DNA from: a virus
Length of the DNA: 40,875 bases
IMG/VR virus record: IMGVR_UViG_3300021356_000048
Span: 1-40,875 of that record
Strand: one strand, 5' to 3'
Shown: piece by piece, positions 35,340 through 40,875 of the stretch
Layout of the letters: every line of letters begins with the position of its first letter
Numbering within the stretch: position 1 is the stretch's first letter
Notes under the pieces: model-generated
What the model saw: the letters and a program-made list of their open reading frames with translations, nothing else
Databases searched by the model: none
What the model was told of the DNA's origin: nothing
Position numbers and translations under genes: made by a program

Positions 35340-35849
35340 ATGAAAAAATTAGTAATATTATTGTCAATGTTTTTTGTTTTAGCTTGTGGTTCATCTCCAA
35401 AAACAAGAGTTGATAAATTGCCTCCTTGGGTAGCTGATCAACCTGATTTATGTGGCGTAGGAATTCATAAGTCTAGAAACAATCTAGGTGCAGATAGAGA
35501 ATTTTCTATTGCTAAAGGTAGAAGAGACTTAAGCAGAAAGCTTGAAACAAAAGTAGGCGATATGATTAAGCTATATGAAGAATCAGGCGAAGCAGACTCT
35601 GAAAATTTTAATGAAGAGTTATCAAGATCAGTTTCTGTTAGTTTGTCTAAAACTGTTATTAATGGATCTAATCCAAAGAAAATAGTAATAGATGACGTTT
35701 ATGTTTACTCGCTTGTTTGTTTAAATCCAGATTCTTTGACAAATGCAATTAATCAAATGAATACTTTAAGTCAAGCACAAAGAAAAGCTTTGACAAGAAG
35801 AGCAGAAATAGCGAACAAAGAACTTGCTGAACAAATGAAAGAATATTAG
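35340..35849 (+). CDS. LPP20-like lipoprotein
   Basis: This 169-residue protein begins with a classical lipoprotein signal peptide: MKK, a hydrophobic run, then the lipobox VLAC with Cys16 as the residue to be lipidated. Gly at position 17 does not retain the protein at the inner membrane, so outer-membrane sorting is possible. Just after it comes LPPWVADQ and a GVG strand, then helices with A/R/D-rich repeats, a layout like the LPP20 lipoprotein family of Gram-negative bacteria. It lies between the gp32-like and RecA genes with a 14-base gap upstream and 1 base downstream, an odd site for an envelope protein. A role in blocking superinfection, altering a receptor or aiding lysis is possible but not shown. 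Confidence 0.7.
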   Translation: MKKLVILLSMFFVLACGSSPKTRVDKLPPWVADQPDLCGVGIHKSRNNLGADREFSIAKGRRDLSRKLETKVGDMIKLYEESGEADSENFNEELSRSVSVSLSKTVINGSNPKKIVIDDVYVYSLVCLNPDSLTNAINQMNTLSQAQRKALTRRAEIANKELAEQMKEY

Positions 35850-35850
35850 A

Positions 35851-37044
35851 ATGGCTAGAAAAAAGAAAGAAGAGTTGGATGATTTTACATCTGACCTTAT
35901 CAAATCTTTAAATAAAGAAAGAGGTAGTAGAGTTGCTTATAATCTTAGCACAGATGATTCACCTACACACGTCAAAAGGTGGATTAGCACAGGATCAAAG
36001 CAACTAGACTATATTATTTCTAATCAGAAAGATGGCGGATTACCTGAAGGTCGTATTGTAGAAATATTTGGACCACCTTCTATTGGTAAGTCTCATATTG
36101 CAACACAAATTGCAAGATCTACTCAAAAGATGGGAGGTATAGTTGTTTATATTGATACGGAAAACGCAACCTCAGTAGAAAATTTAAGAATGCTAGGTGT
36201 AGATATAACTAAGAGATTTGTTTATGTCGATACACACTGTACAGAAGAAGTTTTATCTATTGCAGAAAGTACTGTCATTAAAGCTAAAGCAATGGACAAA
36301 GATGTACCTGTTACTATTATATGGGATTCTGTTGCTGCAACTGCGCCTAAAGCAGAACTACTAGGTGACTATGATAAAGAAAGCATTGGCCTCCAAGCTA
36401 GAGCAATTTCTAAAGGAATGAGAAAAATTACAGGAGTTATTGCTAATGAAAAAGTTCTTATGGTTTGTCTTAACCAGATTAGAACAAAAGTTGGTGTCTT
36501 ATACGGTGATCCTACAACAACACCCGGAGGCATGGCAATACCTTTTCACAGCTCAGTCCGTATTAAATTAGGTGCAGGTTCTCAAATTCTTAATAAAGAC
36601 AAGGAGCCTATTGGAATCAATGTATCAGCAAAAACAATTAAAAACAAAGTATCTGCTCCTTTTAGAACATGTAATTTTGAAATACACTTTGGAAAAGGAA
36701 TTAAAGAGCATGAACAGATGTTTGATTTGTTAAGAAAACATGGTCCTGAGCAGTGTAATGGTTATACAATAGAAGTAGGAGGCAATGGTGCTTGGAAATG
36801 TCTAGAAGTATTTAATTCAGATGGTGAACAAATTATAGAGAAGAAGTTTTATAAAGCTGATTTTCATGAAATTATTAACCATCCTGAATATGGACAATAT
36901 GTTGACATGCTTTTAGAAAAAGCTATGATTAGAAAAAACGAGACAGAAGATCCTGATATTGATCCTGAAAGCTATTCAGATATTAAAGCAGTTCATGACA
37001 ATATTATGGAAGAACATGCTGAAGCATTTGAAATGTTAAAATAA
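35851..37044 (+). CDS. uvsX: RecA/UvsX-type recombinase
   Basis: This is a RecA-family strand-exchange ATPase, the counterpart of T4 UvsX, used in recombination-dependent replication and repair. It has 397 residues (T4 UvsX about 391). Walker A is GPPSIGKS (about 74-81), a conserved VVYIDTENA follows, Walker B is VTIIWDSVAA (about 152-161), and CLNQIRTKVGVLYGDPTTTPGG (split here as LNQIRTKVGVLYG and TTTPGG) covers the DNA-binding loop region and motif 4, then SSVRIKL. The PGG/SSVRI part looks rather like bacterial RecA. The acidic C terminus matches RecA-type tails. It starts 1 base after the lipoprotein stop; the ribosome site would lie inside that gene, so coupling is likely. Confidence 0.93.
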   Translation: MARKKKEELDDFTSDLIKSLNKERGSRVAYNLSTDDSPTHVKRWISTGSKQLDYIISNQKDGGLPEGRIVEIFGPPSIGKSHIATQIARSTQKMGGIVVYIDTENATSVENLRMLGVDITKRFVYVDTHCTEEVLSIAESTVIKAKAMDKDVPVTIIWDSVAATAPKAELLGDYDKESIGLQARAISKGMRKITGVIANEKVLMVCLNQIRTKVGVLYGDPTTTPGGMAIPFHSSVRIKLGAGSQILNKDKEPIGINVSAKTIKNKVSAPFRTCNFEIHFGKGIKEHEQMFDLLRKHGPEQCNGYTIEVGGNGAWKCLEVFNSDGEQIIEKKFYKADFHEIINHPEYGQYVDMLLEKAMIRKNETEDPDIDPESYSDIKAVHDNIMEEHAEAFEMLK

Positions 37045-37053
37045 GGAGAAAAA

Positions 37054-38013
37054 ATGACAAGCAAGCCAGTAATTTATATTGATGGCTTGAATGTCTTTAT
37101 GAGACACTTTGCTGCTAACCCAAAGAGGTCTTTAAATGGACAGCTTTGTGGAGGAGTAATAGGATTTTTAAACAATATAGACCACCTCGCTTCCAAGTTT
37201 AAGCCACAAAAAATAGTTGTAGCTTGGGAGGGAGGTGGTTCTGTAAGGCGAAGAAACATAGATCCTAACTATAAAGAAGGCAGGCGACCTGTAAAGTTAA
37301 ATAGAAGTGACTATTATAAAGATATTCCAGACACATCAGAAAATAGAAATAATCAACTTAAGTTACTTATTGAAATACTTTATGAAACGCCTGTAACACA
37401 GATCTATGTTAATGATTGCGAAGCTGATGATGTTATTTCATATTTAGTGAAAACAAAAAAGCAGGATACAAAAAATATAATAGTTACTTCTGATAAGGAC
37501 TATTATCAATTATTAGATGAAAATACAAATATTTGGTCTCCAAACAAGAAACAATTGATTGATACAAAATATGTATTAGACAAGTGGAGTGTTCCAGCAT
37601 TTAATTTTTGTCTTGCAAGATGTTTTGCAGGAGATACAAGCGACGGAATAAAAGGTATCAAAGGAGCCGGTATTAAGTCTATGGTCAATCGATTTCCAGA
37701 ATTAATTCAGAAAAAAGAATCTTCAATTAATGATATAATTAATGAGTCAAATAAAAAAGTTAATTCAGGTTGTAAAATAAAGCTCTACAATAATATAATA
37801 GAAAATGTTAAATTACTAGAAAAAAATTGGAAATTAATGTATCTTGATTCTGCCATGCTAAGTGCAGATCAAATAAAAAAAATAAACCACCAATTTGACA
37901 ATAAAGAACACGTTTCAAACAAAATGAATCTTTTAAGAATTATGAATCGAGAAGGTTTAAATTTCTTTAATATTCATGAATTTTTAATATCAATAAAATC
38001 TTGCCTATCTTAA
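37054..38013 (+). CDS. rnh: T4 RNase H-like 5'-3' exonuclease / flap nuclease
   Basis: This is a FEN-type 5'-3' nuclease like T4 RNase H, which removes RNA primers and short flaps on the lagging strand. It has 319 residues (T4 Rnh about 305). Metal-binding acidic motifs are visible in order: VIYIDGLNVF (6-15), VAWEGGGSVRRR with the basic Arg cluster, NDCEADDVISYL (about 119-130), VTSDKDYYQLL (about 147-157), and the helix-hairpin-helix-like AGDTSDGIKGIKGAG (about 192-206). All expected acidic clusters are present. AAGGAG precedes the start, 9 bases after the recombinase stop. With the helicase next to it, it fits a lagging-strand module. Confidence 0.9.
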   Translation: MTSKPVIYIDGLNVFMRHFAANPKRSLNGQLCGGVIGFLNNIDHLASKFKPQKIVVAWEGGGSVRRRNIDPNYKEGRRPVKLNRSDYYKDIPDTSENRNNQLKLLIEILYETPVTQIYVNDCEADDVISYLVKTKKQDTKNIIVTSDKDYYQLLDENTNIWSPNKKQLIDTKYVLDKWSVPAFNFCLARCFAGDTSDGIKGIKGAGIKSMVNRFPELIQKKESSINDIINESNKKVNSGCKIKLYNNIIENVKLLEKNWKLMYLDSAMLSADQIKKINHQFDNKEHVSNKMNLLRIMNREGLNFFNIHEFLISIKSCLS

Positions 38014-38022
38014 GGAATATTA

Positions 38023-39396
38023 ATGAATCAACAAAACTTTTCTAAATTTGGAAAGTCTTTTCAAGAAAAAGTTTTCCAAAGTATGCTAACGGACACAACC
38101 TGGTCTGCACAAATGATTGAAGTAGTTAATCCTGACTATTTTGATTTAAAATATCTTTCTTATTTGTGTGACAAATACTTTGCTTATTATGAAAAATATA
38201 AAACATTTCCAACACTTGCAATATTAATTACAATTATTAAAGAAGATCTTTCAAAGTCTAAAGATGCTGTGCTTAGAGATCAAATCATTGAATACCTTCA
38301 TCGTATGAAAACAAACCCAGACATGGGTGATCTTCAATATGTTAAAGATAAGTCTTTAGAATTTTGTAAACGACAAGCATTTCGTGAAGCTTTAGAACAA
38401 AGCGTAGAACTAATTCAAACTGAAAAGTATGAATCAGTTATAAACATCATGAAAAGTGCAATTTCTGTAGGTATGCCTAATTCAACAGGTCACGATTTCT
38501 TTGAAGATGCTGAAGCTAGATTTGTGCAAATAAATCGACAAGTTTGCCCGACAGGTTTAGACAGAATTGATGCACCTGATATTTTAAGAGGTGGTTTAGG
38601 CCGAGGTGAATTAGGTGTAGTAGCAGCAAATACTGGTGTAGGTAAATCACACTTTTTGGTAGCTATGGGATGTGCAGCAATGCTAGCAGGTAAAAATGTA
38701 ATTCATTATACATTTGAGCTATCAGAACACGAAACAGGCAAAAGATACGATTCAAACTTATGTGATATTCCTTCGAACGAAATTGTTGAAAGAAAATTAG
38801 AAGTTCTAGATAAATATAAAAACATGGAACTAGGTAAGCTTATTATTAAAGAGTACCCTACAGGTTCTGCATCTGTAATGACGTTAAGGAATCATATTGA
38901 AAAATTAACATTAAAAGGTTTTAAACCTAGCTTAGTAACGGTTGACTACGCTGATGTTATGAAATCATCTAGGGCATATGATTCATTAAGACACGAACTT
39001 AAGCTTATCTATACAGAATTGCGTAATCTTGCTGTAGAACTTAATATTCCTATCTGGACAGCATCACAAGCTAATAAAGATTCTTCTAAGTCTGATGTTG
39101 TAGGTTTAGAAAATTTAGGTGAGTCTTATGGCAAAGCTCAAGTTGCTGACGTGGTACTTTCAATTAGTAGAAAACCAATGGAAAAATCAACAGGTAGCGG
39201 ACGTATCTTTGTAGCAAAAAATCGCGCTGGACGTGATGGATTGTTATTTCCAATTAATATAGATACAGCTAAGTCAAAGTTTGAAATCTTAGACGAAACA
39301 GAAATGTCTCTAAATGAAGCTGTAACACAAGACAATAACGCAATGAAAAATAAGTTAAGAGAAAAATGGAAGGAAGTAAATAAAAAAGATGATTAA
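38023..39396 (+). CDS. 41: Replicative DNA helicase gp41/DnaB-like
   Basis: This is a hexameric DnaB-family helicase, T4 gp41 type, which unwinds the fork 5' to 3' on the lagging strand. It has 457 residues (T4 gp41 about 475). The N-terminal helical part runs to about 170. The ATPase domain has GRGELGVVAANTGVGKSH with Walker A at about 203-211, an IHYTFELSE motif with the catalytic-type Glu, VTVDYADVM (about 306-314, Walker B), IPIWTASQANKDS (about 345-357, motif with sensor Gln), and KNRAGRDG (about 402-409), the arginine-finger region. All motifs are intact. It overlaps the dUTPase gene by 8 bases. No primase gene is seen in this window. Confidence 0.92.
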   Translation: MNQQNFSKFGKSFQEKVFQSMLTDTTWSAQMIEVVNPDYFDLKYLSYLCDKYFAYYEKYKTFPTLAILITIIKEDLSKSKDAVLRDQIIEYLHRMKTNPDMGDLQYVKDKSLEFCKRQAFREALEQSVELIQTEKYESVINIMKSAISVGMPNSTGHDFFEDAEARFVQINRQVCPTGLDRIDAPDILRGGLGRGELGVVAANTGVGKSHFLVAMGCAAMLAGKNVIHYTFELSEHETGKRYDSNLCDIPSNEIVERKLEVLDKYKNMELGKLIIKEYPTGSASVMTLRNHIEKLTLKGFKPSLVTVDYADVMKSSRAYDSLRHELKLIYTELRNLAVELNIPIWTASQANKDSSKSDVVGLENLGESYGKAQVADVVLSISRKPMEKSTGSGRIFVAKNRAGRDGLLFPINIDTAKSKFEILDETEMSLNEAVTQDNNAMKNKLREKWKEVNKKDD

Positions 39397-39874
39397 TATT
39401 TGTTTAACAGAAGAATTAAAAAATGCACTTCAAGTAAATCATATTGATGAAAAAGATTATATTCCTGCTTATGGAGGAGAAAGTGCAGGTTTAGACTTAT
39501 TTAACGCAGATGGCAAAGTTACATTAATGCCACATAGTACATTACATAAAAACGATACAACTTTAGTTAAAACAGGCTTGAAACTATCAGTACCTAAAGG
39601 CTGGGTTGCTTTAGTTCAAGAAAGAGGCTCTATAGTTAAGACTCCACTTAAAGTAAGAGCAGGTGTTATTGATAGTGGATATACAGGCGAAGTTTTTGTT
39701 AATTTAGTTAACGTAGGCTCTGAAGAATATACAATTGGAGCGTATCAAAAACTTCCTGTACAAATTATAGTAGTTAAATGTGATAACGATTTTTGTGTTG
39801 TTGATGATCAAGAGTATTTAAATCTAACACAATCTTCAGAGCGTGGTGAAGGTCAAGTAGGAAGTTCAGATTAA
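39389..39874 (+). CDS. dut: dUTPase (trimeric type)
   Basis: This is a deoxyuridine triphosphatase, which splits dUTP to dUMP and pyrophosphate, keeping uracil out of DNA and feeding dTMP synthesis. It has 161 residues, normal for the trimeric all-beta type. The five motifs are in order: AGLDLF (33-38), QERGSI (77-82, usually P-R-S-G), GVIDSGYTGEV (92-102) with catalytic Asp95 and the stacking Tyr98, KLPVQIIV (121-128), and RGEGQVGSSD (152-161) near the C terminus. Motif 5 has Val where Phe is usual, and motif 2 is shifted from the usual PRSG, so kinetics may differ, but the fold and the catalytic Asp are clear. It overlaps the helicase gene by 8 bases. Confidence 0.92.
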   Translation: MINICLTEELKNALQVNHIDEKDYIPAYGGESAGLDLFNADGKVTLMPHSTLHKNDTTLVKTGLKLSVPKGWVALVQERGSIVKTPLKVRAGVIDSGYTGEVFVNLVNVGSEEYTIGAYQKLPVQIIVVKCDNDFCVVDDQEYLNLTQSSERGEGQVGSSD

Positions 39875-39886
39875 AAGGAATAAAAA

Positions 39887-40875
39887 ATGATTAAAGAATG
39901 CTATGGTATTAATATAGACTTACAAAGAGATGACTTGTTAACAGACTTTTCGATTAATTTACTTAGAGACTATTATATGGATGAAGAAGAAGTCTCTCCT
40001 CAAGAAAGTTTTGCACGTGCTGCTGTAGCATTTTCTGATGGTAATTTATCACTAGCACAAAGAGTTTATGATTACGCATCACAAGGTTGGTTTATGTTTA
40101 GCAGTCCAATTTTGTCAAACGCTCCAAAACCTGGTGGATCTTCCTTAGGACTTCCTATATCTTGCTTTTTGGCTTACGTTGATGATTCACTAGAAGGTTT
40201 AATTTCTCATTCAGATGAGTTAAGATGGATGTCTGTAAAAGGAGGAGGAGTAGGAGGTCACTGGAGTGATATTAGGTCAAATAGTTCTATTTCACCTGGG
40301 CCTGTACCTTTTCTTAAAACAGTTGACAGTGATATGACTGCATATCGTCAAGGAAAAACAAGAAAAGGTTCTTACGCAGCTTATATGGATGTTTCTCATC
40401 CTGATATTATAGAATTTCTTAATATTAGAGTTCCAACAGGAGGTGATGTTAATAGAAAATGCTTCAATATTAATAACGCTGTAAATGTTACAGATGAATT
40501 TATGGAAGCAGTTGTTCAAGGTAAAGAATGGAATTTACTAGATCCAAACGATAAGTCTGTAAGAGATACAATTGATGCTAGAAAACTTTGGCAAAGAATA
40601 TTACAAGTTAGGTTTAGAACAGGAGAACCATACGTTAACTTTATTGACGAAGCAAACAGGCATTTACCACAGTTTCAGAAAGATTTAGGTCTTAAAATTC
40701 ATGGAAGTAATCTATGTAACGAAATTCATCTAGCAACATCTCCAGATAGAAGTGCCGTTTGTTGTTTAAGCTCTTTAAATATTGAAAAATATGATGAATG
40801 GAAAGACTCCACAATTGTTGAAGATTTGATTGAATATCTTGACAATGTTATAGAATTCTTCATAAATGAAGCACC
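39887..40875 (+). CDS. nrdA: Ribonucleotide reductase large subunit, class I (3' end outside window)
   Basis: This is the start of the alpha subunit of class I ribonucleotide reductase, which turns ribonucleotides into deoxyribonucleotides; a small radical-bearing NrdB subunit is expected beyond the window. The first 329 residues are visible. PISCFLAYVDDSLEGL places the first redox Cys at 93 (Cys225 in the E. coli enzyme). SVKGGGVGGHWSDIR is the typical Gly-rich loop. SNLCNEI (274-280) carries Asn275, Cys277 and Glu279, the catalytic trio. VCCLSSLN carries the second redox Cys at 293. The protein starts only a few dozen residues before the catalytic barrel region, so the N-terminal ATP-cone that senses ATP/dATP in many enzymes is absent. 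The ATG follows AAAAGGA, 13 bases after the dUTPase stop. Confidence 0.92.
   Translation, partial: MIKECYGINIDLQRDDLLTDFSINLLRDYYMDEEEVSPQESFARAAVAFSDGNLSLAQRVYDYASQGWFMFSSPILSNAPKPGGSSLGLPISCFLAYVDDSLEGLISHSDELRWMSVKGGGVGGHWSDIRSNSSISPGPVPFLKTVDSDMTAYRQGKTRKGSYAAYMDVSHPDIIEFLNIRVPTGGDVNRKCFNINNAVNVTDEFMEAVVQGKEWNLLDPNDKSVRDTIDARKLWQRILQVRFRTGEPYVNFIDEANRHLPQFQKDLGLKIHGSNLCNEIHLATSPDRSAVCCLSSLNIEKYDEWKDSTIVEDLIEYLDNVIEFFINEA

Noticed and set aside
40292-40519. Reverse-strand open frame near the window end
   Set aside because: The forward strand here is the nrdA gene, open to the window edge with the expected Gly-rich loop and redox Cys.
1-40875. tRNA genes, CRISPR arrays, insertion sequences or integrase attachment sites
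   Set aside because: Gaps are all under about 112 bases and contain no cloverleaf, spaced repeats or transposase-like frames; the genes form an unbroken phage order.

Overview
The window reads as part of an AT-rich, T4-like contractile-tailed phage (myovirus) genome. All 26 genes I accept lie on the + strand and are tightly packed, usually with 0 to 15 bases or a short overlap between genes. No non-coding stretch exceeds about 112 bases. I see no rRNA, tRNA, insertion sequence or CRISPR. The neck, sheath, tube and baseplate genes and the gp32/UvsX/gp41 replication genes point to the T4 supergroup. A gene for a lipoprotein with a classical lipobox suggests a Gram-negative host. The host itself cannot be named from the sequence.

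Bases 1-31130 are the late, virion-building module. In order it holds the neck proteins gp13 (cut by the window start) and gp14, the sheath terminator gp15, two very large tail sheath proteins, the tail tube gp19, a hairpin terminator, a third divergent sheath paralogue, the gp26/gp51-like baseplate hub assembly pair, a small unknown gene, two tandem paralogous tape-measure-type giants, a second small unknown gene, an 887-residue tail/baseplate protein, a gp53-like wedge protein with a LysM-like domain, and a 1690-residue hub-like protein. Boxes resembling the T4 late promoter (TATAAATA) precede both main sheaths, the tube and the third sheath.

Bases 31131-40875 are a replication and nucleotide module. 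It holds a very compact family A DNA polymerase, a degenerate HD-domain protein, an unrecognised protein with ligase-like nucleotidyltransferase motifs, a gp32-like single-stranded DNA binding protein, an LPP20-like lipoprotein, a RecA/UvsX recombinase, a T4 RNase H-like 5'-3' exonuclease, a gp41/DnaB-like helicase, a dUTPase and the start of the ribonucleotide reductase large subunit. Together these cover fork unwinding, strand protection, recombination, primer or flap removal and dNTP supply. The polymerase and the gp32-like gene share an identical promoter layout.

The most interesting signals are: (1) the G-free leader of the gp32-like gene, with five AATTA units about 8 bases apart, which looks like a gp32 autoregulatory operator; (2) a seven-T run at the gp26/gp51 junction that could let the ribosome make a gp26-gp51 fusion, as in tail assembly chaperone pairs; (3) three sheath paralogues together with two tape-measure paralogues; (4) the 347-residue polymerase with an altered motif C; (5) the ligase-like protein; and (6) the lipoprotein placed between recombination and replication genes.
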